A stretch of 64,000 nt of DNA from Oleiphilaceae bacterium (GTDB taxonomy: Bacteria > Pseudomonadota > Gammaproteobacteria > Pseudomonadales > Oleiphilaceae). A model generated the notes under the pieces. It did no database searches, was not told where the DNA came from, and saw only the letters and a program-made list of their open reading frames with translations. The translations under genes and the position numbers were made by a program. Each line of letters opens with the position of its first letter. Within the stretch, counting starts at the first letter, position 1. Shown here in pieces: positions 1-9,147 of this stretch. The stretch is from contig JAKVBL010000006.1 of the NCBI GenBank assembly GCA_022447365.1, forward strand, positions 1 to 64,000. The letters run 5' to 3'.

Positions 1-2
1 TC

Positions 3-443
3 CGTGAAACTCAAACCACTACTTGTACTGGTGTTGAGATGTTCCGTAAGCTTCTTGATGAAGGTCGTGCGGGCGAGAACGTTGGTGTTCTTCTACGTGG
101 TACTAAGCGTGACGACGTTGAGCGTGGTCAGGTTCTATGTGTTCCTGGTTCTGTTAAGCCGCACACTAAGTTCGAAGCTGAAGTATACGTACTAAGCAAA
201 GATGAAGGTGGTCGTCACACGCCATTCTTCAAAGGCTACCGTCCACAGTTCTACTTCCGTACTACGGACGTAACGGGTGCATGTGAGCTTCCAGAAGGCG
301 TTGAAATGGTAATGCCTGGCGATAACGTACAGCTTTCTGCAGAATTGATCGCGCCAATCGCGATGGAAGAAGGTTTGCGTTTCGCAATTCGTGAAGGCGG
401 TCGTACAGTAGGTGCGGGCGTTGTAGCGAAAATCATCGAATAA
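3..443 (+). CDS. tuf: Elongation factor Tu, C-terminal part (5' end outside window)
   Basis: This is the last 146 codons of EF-Tu, the GTPase that brings aminoacyl-tRNA to the ribosome. The reading frame is open from the first bases, so the G domain and the start lie upstream of the window. The visible part covers domains 2 and 3: the stretch [13 protein letters not shown], the block [17 protein letters not shown] that contacts tRNA and kirromycin-type ligands, and the usual end [15 protein letters not shown]. Nothing is degenerate. It lies just upstream of rpsJ, as is common when tuf closes the str operon, and a strong terminator follows. Confidence 0.97.
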   Translation, partial: RETQTTTCTGVEMFRKLLDEGRAGENVGVLLRGTKRDDVERGQVLCVPGSVKPHTKFEAEVYVLSKDEGGRHTPFFKGYRPQFYFRTTDVTGACELPEGVEMVMPGDNVQLSAELIAPIAMEEGLRFAIREGGRTVGAGVVAKIIE

Positions 444-460
444 GATATTTCGGTACTGAA

Positions 461-487
461 AAGGCCGCCTTTTGGGCGGCCTTTTTT
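461..487 (+). terminator. Rho-independent terminator after tuf
   Basis: A 9-bp stem (AAGGCCGCC / GGCGGCCTT) with a 5-base loop is followed directly by a T run. It separates tuf transcription from the S10 operon promoter 40 bases further on. Confidence 0.93.
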
Positions 488-525
488 GTTGTTATATCAG
501 TTTGCAAAGGGGTTAATAGTGCGTG

Positions 526-554
526 TTGACACGTTTGTGTGCAATGTGTACAAT
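526..554 (+). promoter_or_regulatory. Sigma-70 promoter of the S10 operon
   Basis: TTGACA at 526-531 and TACAAT at 549-554 are separated by 17 bases, which is close to the ideal sigma-70 promoter. The start of transcription should fall near 561. The rpsJ leader is then only about 65 nt, too short for the roughly 170-nt L4-responsive S10 leader known from E. coli. Confidence 0.88.
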
Positions 555-625
555 GCCGCTCCTTTTTTGTACAGGTGCTGCGAAAACATACTGTTTAAGC
601 GGCGATAATCGGAGTTTTGTTAAGT

Positions 626-937
626 ATGCAAAGCCAAAAAATCAGAATCAGACTGAAAGCTTTTGACTACCGTCTGATTGATCAGTCTACGCAAGAAATC
701 GTAGACACGGCAAAGCGAACTGGTGCGCAAGTGCGTGGTCCAATTCCTCTGCCGACCAAGAAGGAAAGGTTTACAGTATTGATTTCTCCGCACGTAAATA
801 AAGATGCGCGCGATCAATATGAAATCCGTACGCATAAGCGCATGATGGATATTGTAGAGCCTACAGAAAAAACTGTAGACGCACTAATGAAGCTTGATCT
901 TGCAGCTGGTGTTGATGTTCAAATCAGCCTAGGTTAA
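626..937 (+). CDS. rpsJ: 30S ribosomal protein S10
   Basis: This 103-residue protein, the usual length for S10, is part of the 30S head and also acts in transcription antitermination with NusB. The sequence follows the family closely, including RIRLKAFD near the start, the loop [15 protein letters not shown], and the end [13 protein letters not shown] chose ATG 626, preceded by CGGAG at 610-614; a TTG nine bases upstream is in frame but adds residues absent from other S10 proteins. First gene of the S10 operon, behind a consensus promoter. Confidence 0.97.
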   Translation: MQSQKIRIRLKAFDYRLIDQSTQEIVDTAKRTGAQVRGPIPLPTKKERFTVLISPHVNKDARDQYEIRTHKRMMDIVEPTEKTVDALMKLDLAAGVDVQISLG

Positions 938-1040
938 GTCCAAACGAAAGTTTGGTGTCGAGTCAACTGGCTCGGCGAAGTGTAACTACCTTGTTTAAGG
1001 GCCATAGAGGGTGAAAGCCCCGTACACTTAGAGGTGAAAA
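938..1040 (+). promoter_or_regulatory. Structured rplC leader mimicking the L4 site of 23S rRNA (proposed)
   Basis: The 103 bases between rpsJ and rplC fold into clear pieces. A 6-bp hairpin with a GAAA tetraloop lies at 940-955. A short CGAG/CTCG hairpin lies at 959-974. A 7-bp closing stem, AAGTGTA 978-984 with TACACTT 1023-1029, encloses the hairpin CCTT-GTTT-AAGG (989-1000) and the segment 1001-1022. Bases 1004-1027 match the E. coli 23S rRNA segment of about nt 318-342, as I remember it, at 22 of 24 positions; GCCATAG before it matches pseudomonad 23S. That rRNA region is the L4 binding site in domain I. The closing stem ends next to the rplC Shine-Dalgarno (AGAGG, 1030-1034), so protein binding could block translation. 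The similarity is seen; the regulatory role is inferred. Confidence 0.7.
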
Positions 1041-1679
1041 ATGGCAATTGGTTTAGTCGGCCGTAAGGCTGGTATGACTCGTATCTTCACAGATGAGGGT
1101 CAATCTATTCCGGTAACCGTCATAGAAGTTGATGGTAACCGTATCACACAGGTGAGAACCGACGATGTAGATGGCTATCGTGCCGTCCAAATCACTACTG
1201 GTGAGCGTCGCGCATCTCGCGTTTCTAAATCTGCAGCTGGGCATTTCGCGAAAGCGGGTGTTGAAGCGGGTCGTGGATTATGGGAATTCCGTTTGGAAGC
1301 AGAAGAGGGTGCTGAGCTTAAAGCTGGCGATACTCTTGATGTTGCACTATTTGAAGCTGGTCAAATCGTTGATGTGACTGGTCAATCAAAAGGTAAAGGC
1401 TTCCAAGGTGGTGTTAAGCGTTGGAACTTCCACATGCAAGATGCTACTCACGGTAACTCTATTTCTCACAGAGCTCCTGGTTCAATTGGTCAGTGTCAGA
1501 CTCCTGGTCGCGTTTTCAAAGGTAAGAAAATGGCGGGCCACATGGGTGCTGAGCAAGTGACTGTTCAAGGTCTTGAGCTAGTTCGTGTAGATGCAGAGCG
1601 CAATTTGCTTTTGGTTAAGGGTGCTGTTCCTGGAGCAACAGGCGCAGATATCATCGTTAAGCCAACAGTTAAATCGTAA
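1041..1679 (+). CDS. rplC: 50S ribosomal protein L3
   Basis: L3 (212 residues, normal size) is an early assembly protein of the 50S subunit near the peptidyl-transferase centre. It starts with [16 protein letters not shown] and contains the central loop [13 protein letters not shown] followed by [15 protein letters not shown], the part reaching toward the catalytic centre and carrying the glutamine methylated by PrmB in E. coli. AGAGG at 1030-1034 is the ribosome binding site and abuts the structured leader upstream. rplD follows 11 bases after the stop. Confidence 0.97.
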   Translation: MAIGLVGRKAGMTRIFTDEGQSIPVTVIEVDGNRITQVRTDDVDGYRAVQITTGERRASRVSKSAAGHFAKAGVEAGRGLWEFRLEAEEGAELKAGDTLDVALFEAGQIVDVTGQSKGKGFQGGVKRWNFHMQDATHGNSISHRAPGSIGQCQTPGRVFKGKKMAGHMGAEQVTVQGLELVRVDAERNLLLVKGAVPGATGADIIVKPTVKS

Positions 1680-1690
1680 GAGGTGTAGTG

Positions 1691-2299
1691 ATGGAATTAG
1701 TAATTTCAGGTTCTAAGAGCAGCGTTGCTGTCTCTGATGCTACCTTCTCTCGCGAGTACAATGAAGCATTGGTACACCAGGTTGTTACAGCTTACCTAGC
1801 TGGCGGCCGTCAAGGTACAGTGGCTCAAAAGACTCGTTCTGAAGTGAGTGGTGGTGGCAAAAAGCCATGGCGTCAAAAAGGTTCTGGTCGCGCACGTGCT
1901 GGTACTATCCGTAGCCCAATTTGGACTGGCGGTGGTGTTACATTTGCAGCGAAGCCTCGCAGCTATGAGCAAAAAGTTAACCGTAAAATGTATCGTGCAG
2001 CAATGCAGGTGATTTTGTCTGAGTTGGTTCGTCAGGAGCGTTTAGTCGTTGTTGAAGAAATGACTGCGGCAACTCCAAAAACTAAAGATTTCGTTGCTCA
2101 GCTAGAAGCGCAAGGTCTTAGTGAAGGTGCATTGATCGTTGCTGAAGAAGTTGAACAAAATCTTTACTTGGCTTCACGTAATCTGCGTAACGTAGAAGTA
2201 AGCGATGTAGCAAGTGTTGATCCAGTTAGCTTGGTTGGCCACGATAAAGTAGTTGTTACTGTAGCTGCTTTGAAAAAGATTGAGGAGATGTTGGGATGA
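1691..2299 (+). CDS. rplD: 50S ribosomal protein L4 (and likely operon autoregulator)
   Basis: L4 (202 residues) binds domain I of 23S rRNA and lines the exit tunnel with its long loop. Here the loop includes [21 protein letters not shown]. In E. coli L4 also represses its own operon by binding the S10 leader. ATG 1691 gives the family start MELVIS; a GTG one codon earlier is in frame. The stop overlaps the rplW start (ATGA, 2296-2299), so the two are translationally coupled. The rRNA-like RNA before rplC is a candidate target for this protein. Confidence 0.96.
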   Translation: MELVISGSKSSVAVSDATFSREYNEALVHQVVTAYLAGGRQGTVAQKTRSEVSGGGKKPWRQKGSGRARAGTIRSPIWTGGGVTFAAKPRSYEQKVNRKMYRAAMQVILSELVRQERLVVVEEMTAATPKTKDFVAQLEAQGLSEGALIVAEEVEQNLYLASRNLRNVEVSDVASVDPVSLVGHDKVVVTVAALKKIEEMLG

Positions 2300-2589
2300 A
2301 CCAAGAACGTATCTATAAAGTGCTTCTAGGCCCTCACGTTTCTGAAAAAACGTCAATGGCTACAGAAAACGATCAAGTTTGTTTCAAGGTTGCTCCAGAT
2401 GCGAGCAAGCCAGAAATCAAGAAAGCAGTTGAAGCGTTGTTTAACGTAGATGTTAAGTCAGTTCAAACTGTAAATATCAAGGGCAAGACCAAGCTTACGC
2501 GTAACGGTCTTGGTAAGCGTAAAGATATTCGTAAAGCGTATGTTCGTTTGGCTGAAGGTCAAGACATCGACTTTATGGATGTTGAATAA
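2296..2589 (+). CDS. rplW: 50S ribosomal protein L23
   Basis: L23 (97 residues) sits at the tunnel exit, where trigger factor and SRP dock. The start [16 protein letters not shown] and the block [18 protein letters not shown] are typical, and the length matches the family. The start codon overlaps the rplD stop by four bases (ATGA), which predicts coupled translation. rplB follows after a 14-base gap containing GGTAGGAG. Confidence 0.96.
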   Translation: MNQERIYKVLLGPHVSEKTSMATENDQVCFKVAPDASKPEIKKAVEALFNVDVKSVQTVNIKGKTKLTRNGLGKRKDIRKAYVRLAEGQDIDFMDVE

Positions 2590-2603
2590 GGTAGGAGATA
2601 GTT

Positions 2604-3431
2604 ATGCCAGTCGTTAAAGCCAAACCGACTTCTGCCGGTCGCCGTCACGTAGTTAAGGTTGTAAACCCTGACCTACATAAAGGCCGTCCTTACGCGCCAT
2701 TGGTAGAGAAAAAGTCTAAGAGCGGCGGTCGTAACAATAACGGTCGCATTACAACTCGTCATAAGGGTGGTGGTCACAAGCAGCACTACCGTTTGATCGA
2801 CTTCAAGCGTGGGAAAGATGGTATTCCTGCGACTGTAGAGCGTTTGGAATATGATCCAAATCGTTCTGCGCACATTGCATTGCTTAAGTATGCTGATGGT
2901 GAGCGTCGTTACATTATCGCTCCTAAAGGTCTTAAGGCAGGTGATGAAGTTCGCTCTGGTGAAGATGCGCCAATCAAGGTTGGTAGCACATTGCCAATGC
3001 GAAATATCCCAGTAGGTAGTGTTATTCACTGCATCGAGATGAAGCCTGGTAAAGGCGCTCAGATCGCACGTAGTGCTGGTACTTCTGCACAACTAGTAGC
3101 GCGAGAAGGTGCATATGCAACTCTTCGTTTGCGTTCTGGTGAGATGCGTAAAGTGCTTGCTGAATGTCGTGCGACTTTGGGTGAGGTTTCTAATAGCGAG
3201 CATAGCCTACGTCAATTAGGTAAAGCGGGTGCATCACGTTGGCGCGGTATTCGACCAACAGTGCGTGGTGTTGTTATGAACCCAGTTGACCACCCACATG
3301 GTGGTGGTGAAGGGCGAACCTCTGGTGGTCGTCACCCTGTTACTCCTTGGGGTGTACCTACTAAAGGTCATAAGACTCGCAAGAACAAACGCACTGACAA
3401 GATGATTGTACGTCGTCGGTCGGCTAAGTAA
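2604..3431 (+). CDS. rplB: 50S ribosomal protein L2
   Basis: L2 (275 residues) is required for subunit association and peptidyl-transferase assembly. Visible hallmarks are the basic N terminus with [19 protein letters not shown], the OB/SH3-like core around residues 60-190, and the C-terminal loop [17 protein letters not shown] carrying the histidine conserved in the family. The length is normal. The ribosome binding site GGTAGGAG lies before ATG 2604, and rpsS follows after 19 bases. Confidence 0.97.
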   Translation: MPVVKAKPTSAGRRHVVKVVNPDLHKGRPYAPLVEKKSKSGGRNNNGRITTRHKGGGHKQHYRLIDFKRGKDGIPATVERLEYDPNRSAHIALLKYADGERRYIIAPKGLKAGDEVRSGEDAPIKVGSTLPMRNIPVGSVIHCIEMKPGKGAQIARSAGTSAQLVAREGAYATLRLRSGEMRKVLAECRATLGEVSNSEHSLRQLGKAGASRWRGIRPTVRGVVMNPVDHPHGGGEGRTSGGRHPVTPWGVPTKGHKTRKNKRTDKMIVRRRSAK

Positions 3432-3450
3432 TTAAGAAGAGGATTACGCT

Positions 3451-3726
3451 GTGCCACGTTCTTTGAAAAAAGGTCCATTTATTGACCTTCATTTATTAAA
3501 GAAAGTAGAAACGGCTCTGGAAAAGGGCGATAAGAAGCCAATTAAAACTTGGTCTCGTCGTTCAACAGTTTTTCCAGAGATGGTGGGTCTTACAATTGCA
3601 GTACATAACGGTCGTCAACACGTTCCGGTTTTTGTTACTGAAGATATGGTAGGCCATAAACTAGGTGAATTCGCTGCTACACGTACTTATCGCGGCCATG
3701 CTGCTGATAAGAAAGCTAAGCGTTAA
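3451..3726 (+). CDS. rpsS: 30S ribosomal protein S19
   Basis: S19 (91 residues) lies in the 30S head and contacts S13 and the A-site region. It begins [19 protein letters not shown] and contains the block [15 protein letters not shown] typical of the family. The start codon is GTG, set by the strong GAGGA site at 3438-3442. It sits in the standard place between rplB and rplV. Confidence 0.96.
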   Translation: MPRSLKKGPFIDLHLLKKVETALEKGDKKPIKTWSRRSTVFPEMVGLTIAVHNGRQHVPVFVTEDMVGHKLGEFAATRTYRGHAADKKAKR

Positions 3727-3744
3727 TTCTGAGAGGATTTAGAG

Positions 3745-4077
3745 ATGGAAGTAGCTGCAAAGCATAGAGGTGCTCGAATTTCTGCTCAGAAAGCGCGTTT
3801 GGTAGCAGATCAGATTCGAGGCAAAGGTGTAGAAGAAGCGCTAGAGACATTGTCTTTTAGCACTAAGAAAGCTGCACAATTGATGAAGAAGGTGTTGGAA
3901 TCAGCAATCGCAAACGCTGAGCACAATGACGGTCTTGATGTTGACGATCTTACAGTATCAACAGTTTTTGTTGATGAAGGTCCAACTATGAAGCGTATCC
4001 GTCCTCGTGCGAAGGGTCGTGCTGATCGTATTTTTAAGCGCACCTGTCATATCACGGTCAAAGTGGCCGATAACTAG
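3745..4077 (+). CDS. rplV: 50S ribosomal protein L22
   Basis: L22 (110 residues) lines the exit tunnel with a long beta hairpin. The sequence starts [26 protein letters not shown] in spirit of the family. The hairpin tip region [21 protein letters not shown] at about residues 75-95 is where macrolide-resistance changes are known in other bacteria; it looks wild type here. GAGAGGA before ATG 3745 is the ribosome binding site. rpsC follows after 11 bases. Confidence 0.95.
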   Translation: MEVAAKHRGARISAQKARLVADQIRGKGVEEALETLSFSTKKAAQLMKKVLESAIANAEHNDGLDVDDLTVSTVFVDEGPTMKRIRPRAKGRADRIFKRTCHITVKVADN

Positions 4078-4088
4078 GAGATACACAG

Positions 4089-4772
4089 ATGGGTCAGAAA
4101 GTACATCCTAATGGTATCAGACTGGGTATTGTGAAAGACCACAACTCCGTTTGGTATGCAGAAAAAGGTGAATACGCAAATAACCTTCTCAATGATATCG
4201 AAGTTCGTGATTTCTTGATGAAGCGTTTAGAAAAAGCGTCTGTAAGCAAGATCATTATCGAGCGTCCAGCACAAAACGCACGTATTACAATTCACACGGC
4301 TCGCCCGGGTATTGTAATCGGTAAGAAAGGTGAAGACGTAGAGAAGCTTCGTAAAGAAGTTGGCAAAATGATGGGCGTTCCTGTCCACATTAACATCGAA
4401 GAAATTCGTAAGCCTGATCTTGATGCAAAATTGGTTGCAGCTAGCGTTGCTAGCCAGCTTGAGCGTCGTGTTATGTTCCGTCGTGCTATGAAACGTGCGG
4501 TTCAGAATGCTATGCGTCAAGGCGCTAAAGGAATCAAGATTCAGCTAGGTGGTCGTCTTGGCGGTGCTGAGATCGCTCGTTCTGAGTGGTACCGTGAAGG
4601 TCGTGTACCTCTACATACACTTCGTGCGGATGTTGATTATGCAACGCATGAAGCTAGCACAACTTACGGCATCATCGGTGTCAAAGTATGGATCTTCAAG
4701 GGTGAGATTCTTGGCGGTATCGAGCAGGTACGCGAAGCTAAGAACAACTCACGCAAGAAGTCTGCTAAGTAA
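4089..4772 (+). CDS. rpsC: 30S ribosomal protein S3
   Basis: S3 (227 residues) forms part of the mRNA entry channel and its helicase activity. The start [20 protein letters not shown] is canonical. The KH domain carries the GxxG-type loop in [18 protein letters not shown] (about residues 73-90), and the C-terminal domain contains [20 protein letters not shown]. The length is slightly below the E. coli protein (233). It lies directly before rplP, as in all S10 operons of this type. Confidence 0.96.
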   Translation: MGQKVHPNGIRLGIVKDHNSVWYAEKGEYANNLLNDIEVRDFLMKRLEKASVSKIIIERPAQNARITIHTARPGIVIGKKGEDVEKLRKEVGKMMGVPVHINIEEIRKPDLDAKLVAASVASQLERRVMFRRAMKRAVQNAMRQGAKGIKIQLGGRLGGAEIARSEWYREGRVPLHTLRADVDYATHEASTTYGIIGVKVWIFKGEILGGIEQVREAKNNSRKKSAK

Positions 4773-4783
4773 GGGGCCGAGAG

Positions 4784-5197
4784 ATGTTACAGCCAAAACG
4801 TACCAAATTTAGAAAAGTACAGAAAGGTCGTAATCGTGGCCTAGCTCAACGTGGCGCTAAAATTAGCTTCGGTGAGTATGGTCTGAAAGCGACAGGTCGT
4901 GGTCGTATTACTGCGCGTCAAATTGAGGCAGCACGTCGTACTATCACACGTAAAGTTAAGCGTGGTGGTAAAATCTGGATTCGTATTTTCCCAGACAAGC
5001 CAATTACGCAAAAGCCTTTAGAAGTTCGTCAAGGTAAAGGTAAGGGTAACGTTGAATACTGGGTAGCCCAGGTTCAGCCAGGCCGTGTTTTGTATGAGAT
5101 TGAAGGTGTGCCAGAAGAATTGGCGCGTGAAGCTTTCGCTCTAGCAGCTGCTAAGTTGCCTGTTCCTACGACCTTTGTTGAAAGGACGGTGATGTAA
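4784..5197 (+). CDS. rplP: 50S ribosomal protein L16
   Basis: L16 (137 residues) helps form the A-site side of the 50S and is needed for peptidyl-transferase activity. It starts [11 protein letters not shown] and contains [14 protein letters not shown] and the loop with residues [13 protein letters not shown] (about 66-78), including the arginine that is hydroxylated by RoxA in E. coli. The stop TAA shares one base with the ATG of rpmC (TAATG), so the two are coupled. Confidence 0.95.
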   Translation: MLQPKRTKFRKVQKGRNRGLAQRGAKISFGEYGLKATGRGRITARQIEAARRTITRKVKRGGKIWIRIFPDKPITQKPLEVRQGKGKGNVEYWVAQVQPGRVLYEIEGVPEELAREAFALAAAKLPVPTTFVERTVM

Positions 5198-5388
5198 TGA
5201 AAGCAAATGAATTACGCGAAAAGTCTGTTGAAGAGCTAAACCAAGCATTGGTTGATGCATTGAAAGAGCAGTTTAACTTACGTCTTCGTAAGTCAACTGG
5301 TCAGCTTAACCAGCCGCATCTTTTGGCTCAAAACCGCAAAGACATTGCTCGTATCAAAACAGTATTGACGCAAAAGGCAGGTGAGTAA
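5197..5388 (+). CDS. rpmC: 50S ribosomal protein L29
   Basis: L29 (63 residues) is a small two-helix protein next to L23 at the exit tunnel. The sequence [15 protein letters not shown] followed by [23 protein letters not shown] text and the end [15 protein letters not shown] matches the family. Its start overlaps the rplP stop by one base, and rpsQ begins one base after its own stop, so these three genes are tightly coupled. Confidence 0.95.
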   Translation: MKANELREKSVEELNQALVDALKEQFNLRLRKSTGQLNQPHLLAQNRKDIARIKTVLTQKAGE

Positions 5389-5389
5389 G

Positions 5390-5659
5390 ATGACTGAAGT
5401 TGCAAATAACACAGCTCGTACCATCAGCGGTAAAGTCGTCAGCGACAAAATGGACAAGTCCATTACTGTATTGGTTGAGCGCAAGGTGAAGCACCCAATT
5501 TATGGTAAGTACGTTAAGCGTTCTACCAAATTGCATGCTCACGATGAAAACAACGAGTGCAATATCGGTGATGTTGTAACTATCCAAGAAACGCGTCCTC
5601 TTTCGAAGACCAAATCTTGGAATCTAGTTACTGTCATCGAGAAGGCAAATAAAGTCTAA
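5390..5659 (+). CDS. rpsQ: 30S ribosomal protein S17
   Basis: S17 (89 residues) is a primary 16S rRNA binder with an OB fold. The core [27 protein letters not shown] and the block [16 protein letters not shown] are unmistakable. I chose ATG 5390, one base after the rpmC stop. A GTG at 5381 is also in frame but overlaps rpmC and adds three unusual residues. The N terminus ([11 protein letters not shown]) is a few residues longer than in E. coli. Confidence 0.95.
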   Translation: MTEVANNTARTISGKVVSDKMDKSITVLVERKVKHPIYGKYVKRSTKLHAHDENNECNIGDVVTIQETRPLSKTKSWNLVTVIEKANKV

Positions 5660-5682
5660 CCCAGAGAGTTTGGAGAACTAAG

Positions 5683-6051
5683 ATGATTCAGACGGAAAGT
5701 ATGCTCGACGTTGCCGATAACAGCGGCGCACGAAGAGTTCAGTGTATTAAAGTGCTGGGTGGCTCTCATAGACGTTACGCACGTATCGGCGATGTAATTA
5801 AGGTCACCGTTAAGGAAGCGATTCCACGTGGTAAGGTTAAGAAAGGACAAGTATTAAACGCGGTTGTTGTGCGTACTCGTAAGGGCGTTCGTCGTCCAGA
5901 CGGTTCGTTGATTAAATTCGACGGCAACGCGGCGGTTCTATTGAACACCCAAGATGCACCAATCGGTACTCGTATTTTTGGCCCGGTAACTCGTGAGTTG
6001 CGCGGTGAGAAATACATGAAGATTATCTCCCTAGCACCTGAAGTGCTTTAA
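5683..6051 (+). CDS. rplN: 50S ribosomal protein L14
   Basis: L14 (122 residues) lies at the subunit interface and contributes to bridges with 16S rRNA; RsfS-type silencing factors bind it. It begins [17 protein letters not shown] and contains [21 protein letters not shown] and the ending [14 protein letters not shown], all typical. In E. coli this gene starts the spc operon; here it follows rpsQ by 23 bases with no obvious terminator or consensus promoter between, so S10 and spc genes may be cotranscribed. Confidence 0.95.
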   Translation: MIQTESMLDVADNSGARRVQCIKVLGGSHRRYARIGDVIKVTVKEAIPRGKVKKGQVLNAVVVRTRKGVRRPDGSLIKFDGNAAVLLNTQDAPIGTRIFGPVTRELRGEKYMKIISLAPEVL

Positions 6052-6066
6052 GGATAGAGGCCCGTT

Positions 6067-6384
6067 ATGAAAAAGATCAGACGTGACGATGAAGTGATTG
6101 TCATAGCAGGCAAGGACAATGGTAAGCGCGGTAAAGTAACGCGTGTTATGCAGGATGGCCGCTTGGTTGTTTCTGGTATTAACATGGTTAAGCGTCATAC
6201 CAAGCCAAACCCAATGTTGGGTACACCAGGCGGTATTGTTGAAGCAGAAGCTCCAATTCAAGCTTCTAACGTAGCGATTTTTAATCCTACTACTAACAAA
6301 GCCGATCGTGTTGGTTTCAAAGTCCTTGAAGATGGCAAGAAGGTACGTGTGTTTAAGTCGAACAACGAAGTTGTCGACCAATAA
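6067..6384 (+). CDS. rplX: 50S ribosomal protein L24
   Basis: L24 (105 residues) starts 50S assembly by binding the 5' domain of 23S rRNA. The KOW motif is visible near the start ([21 protein letters not shown], residues 7-27), followed by [13 protein letters not shown]. Length and order between rplN and rplE are standard. GGATAGAGG precedes ATG 6067. Confidence 0.95.
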   Translation: MKKIRRDDEVIVIAGKDNGKRGKVTRVMQDGRLVVSGINMVKRHTKPNPMLGTPGGIVEAEAPIQASNVAIFNPTTNKADRVGFKVLEDGKKVRVFKSNNEVVDQ

Positions 6385-6400
6385 ATAAGCAGGTAGCGAT

Positions 6401-6940
6401 ATGGCACATATGAAAGAAGTATATACAAGCGAAGTCGTACCTGCGCTGCAAAAAGAGTTCAACTACAAGAGCTCTATGCAGGTACCTCGCATTGAAAAGA
6501 TCACCTTGAACATGGGTGTAGGCGAAGCATTGAACGACAAGAAGCTATTAGAGAATGCAGTTGCAGATCTAGAGGCGCTTGCCGGTCAGAAGCCAGTTAT
6601 CACTAAAGCACGCAAGTCAGTTGCAGGCTTTAAGGTACGTGAAGGCTATCCAATCGGTTGTAAAGTAACACTACGCGGCGAGCGCATGTGGGAATTTTTC
6701 GAGCGTTTGGTTGGTATTGCTATTCCTCGTATCCGTGACTTCCGTGGTTTGAACTCAAAGTCTTTTGACGGTCGAGGCAACTACAGCATGGGTGTTAAAG
6801 AGCAGATCATTTTCCCTGAAATTGATTACGATAAAGTAGATAAAGTTCGTGGTTTAGATATCACAATCACTACTTCTGCTCAAACGGACGATGAAGGCCG
6901 CGCTTTGCTAAGTGCCTTTAACTTCCCATTCAAGAAATAA
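6401..6940 (+). CDS. rplE: 50S ribosomal protein L5
   Basis: L5 (179 residues) binds 5S rRNA and contacts the P-site tRNA and S13. Typical blocks are [13 protein letters not shown], the stretch [21 protein letters not shown], and the C-terminal part with [19 protein letters not shown] and [15 protein letters not shown]. In E. coli S8 represses the spc operon at a hairpin around this start. Around 6385-6410 I do not see an obvious equivalent, but a hairpin does occur before rpsH. Confidence 0.95.
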   Translation: MAHMKEVYTSEVVPALQKEFNYKSSMQVPRIEKITLNMGVGEALNDKKLLENAVADLEALAGQKPVITKARKSVAGFKVREGYPIGCKVTLRGERMWEFFERLVGIAIPRIRDFRGLNSKSFDGRGNYSMGVKEQIIFPEIDYDKVDKVRGLDITITTSAQTDDEGRALLSAFNFPFKK

Positions 6941-6952
6941 AGGTAAGAGCAA

Positions 6953-7258
6953 ATGGCTAAGATCTCAATGAAGCAGCGCGAAATTAAGCGCGAAAAGACG
7001 GTTGCAAAATTTGCAGCTAAGCGTGCGGAATTGAAAGCTATTATTGCAAGCCCAGCGACTTCTGAAGAAGATCGCTGGGAAGCACAGAAGAAGCTTCAAA
7101 AACTTCCACGCAATGCGAGCCCTAGCCGTCTTCGTAACCGTTGTCAGGTTACTGGACGTCCACATGGCGTTTACCGTAAGTTCAAGCTTTCACGTATTAA
7201 GTTGCGTGAAGAAGGAATGGCTGGTAATGTGCCGGGCCTTAAAAAGGCTAGCTGGTAA
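6953..7258 (+). CDS. rpsN: 30S ribosomal protein S14 (zinc-free type)
   Basis: S14 (101 residues) sits in the 30S head. This is the long form without the CxxC zinc ribbon: the only cysteine is in [14 protein letters not shown]. The end [11 protein letters not shown] is the family signature. The long C-minus form is usual for gammaproteobacteria. A 76-base gap with a strong hairpin separates it from rpsH, the longest gap between adjacent genes inside the spc part. Confidence 0.95.
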   Translation: MAKISMKQREIKREKTVAKFAAKRAELKAIIASPATSEEDRWEAQKKLQKLPRNASPSRLRNRCQVTGRPHGVYRKFKLSRIKLREEGMAGNVPGLKKASW

Positions 7259-7276
7259 GCACAACATATTTGGTGT

Positions 7277-7312
7277 GTTGGTAAGCGCTACATCTATGTA
7301 GCGCTGCACAAC
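7277..7312 (+). promoter_or_regulatory. Hairpin between rpsN and rpsH, possible S8 target
   Basis: A perfect 9-bp stem, AGCGCTACA 7284-7292 with TGTAGCGCT 7297-7305 (loop TCTA), is extended by GTTG/CAAC (7277-7280, 7309-7312) across a 3x3 internal loop GTA/GCA. No T run follows, so it is not a plain terminator. It ends 9 bases before the Shine-Dalgarno of rpsH (CAGGAGA, 7321-7327). S8 recognises a helix with an internal core in 16S h21 and in the spc mRNA of E. coli. Binding here by S8 is inference. Confidence 0.5.
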
Positions 7313-7334
7313 TAAAATGACAGGAGAACATACG

Positions 7335-7727
7335 ATGAGTATGCAAGATACGCTTGCGGATATGTTTACGCGTATTCGTAACGCACAAATGGCTGAGAAA
7401 GAAGTTGTTTCTATGCCATCTTCAAAGATGAAGCTTTCTGTTCTTGAAGTTCTTAAGACTGAAGGTTTTATTGCAAACTACTCCGTTACTGAAGGTACTA
7501 AGGCAGAAGTTTCTGTAGAACTTAGATACTTTGAAGGACGCCCTGTAATCGAAGAGATCAAGCGCGCAAGTCGCCCAGGTCTTCGTCAGTACAAAGCGTC
7601 GGCTGAACTGCCGAGCGTACGTGGCGGCCTAGGTGTAGCGATTGTTTCTACTTCTCAAGGCGTGATGACTGACCGTGCTGCTCGTAAAGCGGGTATCGGC
7701 GGCGAAGTTATCTGTACAGTATTCTAA
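7335..7727 (+). CDS. rpsH: 30S ribosomal protein S8
   Basis: S8 (130 residues) binds the central domain of 16S rRNA and represses the spc operon in E. coli. It begins [18 protein letters not shown] and ends with the conserved block [29 protein letters not shown] 7335 fits the family start and the CAGGAGA site at 7321-7327. An upstream in-frame ATG at 7317 lies before that ribosome binding site and is unlikely. A stable hairpin lies just upstream. Confidence 0.96.
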   Translation: MSMQDTLADMFTRIRNAQMAEKEVVSMPSSKMKLSVLEVLKTEGFIANYSVTEGTKAEVSVELRYFEGRPVIEEIKRASRPGLRQYKASAELPSVRGGLGVAIVSTSQGVMTDRAARKAGIGGEVICTVF

Positions 7728-7738
7728 GGGAGGTTTGC

Positions 7739-8272
7739 ATGTCTAGAGTTGCTAATAGTCCAGTTGAGCTTCCTTCTGGTGTTGAAGTTAAGCTTGCTGA
7801 CGGCCAACTTGAAGTTAAAGGCGGTAAAGGCACACTTTCTATGGAAGTGAACCCTGCTGTAGAAATTACTCAAGATGGTTCAGTACTTACTTTTGCTGCA
7901 AAAAATGGCAGCAAATTCTCTCGAGCGATGTCAGGAACAACGCGTGCACTTGTTAACAACATGGTTGTAGGTGTGACTGCTGGTTTCGAGAAAAAATTAC
8001 AGCTTATTGGTGTTGGTTACCGTGTTCAGGTTCAAGGTCAAAAATTGAATTTAAACTTGGGCTTCTCACATCCAGTTGAGTACGAATTGCCATCAGGTGT
8101 TAAGGCTGAAGCGCCTTCACAAACTGAAATCGTACTTAAAGGCGTTGATAAACAACAGCTTGGTCAGGTCGCTGCTGAAATCAGAGCTTACCGTCCGCCA
8201 GAGCCATACAAAGGCAAGGGTGTTCGCTATGCTGATGAGCACGTCAGACGTAAAGAAGCCAAGAAGAAATAG
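7739..8272 (+). CDS. rplF: 50S ribosomal protein L6
   Basis: L6 (177 residues) has two similar domains and supports the factor-binding region near the sarcin-ricin loop. Typical signs are [16 protein letters not shown] at the start, [28 protein letters not shown] in the middle and [17 protein letters not shown] near the end. The length is normal. GGGAGG at 7729-7734 is a strong ribosome binding site. Confidence 0.95.
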   Translation: MSRVANSPVELPSGVEVKLADGQLEVKGGKGTLSMEVNPAVEITQDGSVLTFAAKNGSKFSRAMSGTTRALVNNMVVGVTAGFEKKLQLIGVGYRVQVQGQKLNLNLGFSHPVEYELPSGVKAEAPSQTEIVLKGVDKQQLGQVAAEIRAYRPPEPYKGKGVRYADEHVRRKEAKKK

Positions 8273-8280
8273 GTGACATC

Positions 8281-8631
8281 ATGAGCGTAAAGAAAGTTTC
8301 AAGAATTCGTAGAGCGAAGAAAACTCGTTCAAAATTGAAGTCACTCGGCGAAACTCGTTTGACTATCCATCGCACGCCACGCCACATCTACGCACAAGTT
8401 ATTGCGCCAGAGGGCGACAAAGTGTTGGCTGCAGCGTCTACTGTTGAGAAAGACCTTCGTGGTGAGAAGACTGGTAACGCAGATGCTGCAACTAAAGTCG
8501 GTCAGTTGATCGCAGAGCGTGCTAAAAACGCAGGCGTTACACGCGTAGCGTTTGACCGTTCTGGCTTTAAATATCATGGTCGTGTGAAAGCACTTGCTGA
8601 CGCTGCCCGTGAAGCTGGTTTGGAATTCTAA
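8281..8631 (+). CDS. rplR: 50S ribosomal protein L18
   Basis: L18 (116 residues) binds 5S rRNA. The family blocks are [29 protein letters not shown], the [19 protein letters not shown] region, and the end [28 protein letters not shown]. It follows rplF after 8 bases and precedes rpsE after 11, the standard order. Confidence 0.95.
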   Translation: MSVKKVSRIRRAKKTRSKLKSLGETRLTIHRTPRHIYAQVIAPEGDKVLAAASTVEKDLRGEKTGNADAATKVGQLIAERAKNAGVTRVAFDRSGFKYHGRVKALADAAREAGLEF

Positions 8632-8642
8632 GGAGTCTAGCG

Positions 8643-9143
8643 ATGAGTGTAGAAGAGCAAAAAGGACCAGAGCTTCAAGAGCGTTTGGTTCAAGTAAACC
8701 GTGTAGCAAAAGTTGTTAAGGGTGGTCGAATCTTCGGCTTTACAGCTTTGACTGTTGTTGGTGATGGCGAAGGCCGTGTTGGTTTCGGTCGTGGTAAAGC
8801 GCGCGAAGTGCCTATCGCAATTCAGAAAGCAATGGACTCAGCACGTAAGAACATGATCAATGTAGCGCTTAATGGCAACACATTGCAGTACCCAATTACT
8901 GCTCGTCATGGCGGTTCTAAAGTGTACATGCAGCCAGCGTCTGAAGGTACCGGTGTTATCGCCGGTGGTGCGATGCGTGCAGTACTAGAGGTTGCAGGTG
9001 TTCAGAACGTATTAGCAAAATGTTACGGGTCAACTAACCCTGTTAACGTTGTACGTGCAACGATCAATGGCCTTAACGCGATGAAGTCACCATCTGATGT
9101 GGCAGCTAAGCGTGGTAAGTCAGTAGAAGATATTACGGGATAA
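8643..9143 (+). CDS. rpsE: 30S ribosomal protein S5
   Basis: S5 (166 residues) takes part in decoding fidelity and the mRNA entry channel. Seen are [22 protein letters not shown], the loop [20 protein letters not shown] with the spectinomycin-interaction region just before it, and [17 protein letters not shown]. The spectinomycin loop ([12 protein letters not shown]) shows no deletion. GGAG before ATG 8643 is the ribosome binding site. Confidence 0.95.
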   Translation: MSVEEQKGPELQERLVQVNRVAKVVKGGRIFGFTALTVVGDGEGRVGFGRGKAREVPIAIQKAMDSARKNMINVALNGNTLQYPITARHGGSKVYMQPASEGTGVIAGGAMRAVLEVAGVQNVLAKCYGSTNPVNVVRATINGLNAMKSPSDVAAKRGKSVEDITG

Positions 9144-9147
9144 GATC

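Noticed and set aside
555..625. E. coli-type S10 leader before rpsJ
   Set aside because: The distance from the consensus promoter to rpsJ is too short and no matching hairpins are seen; the rRNA-like element lies after rpsJ instead.
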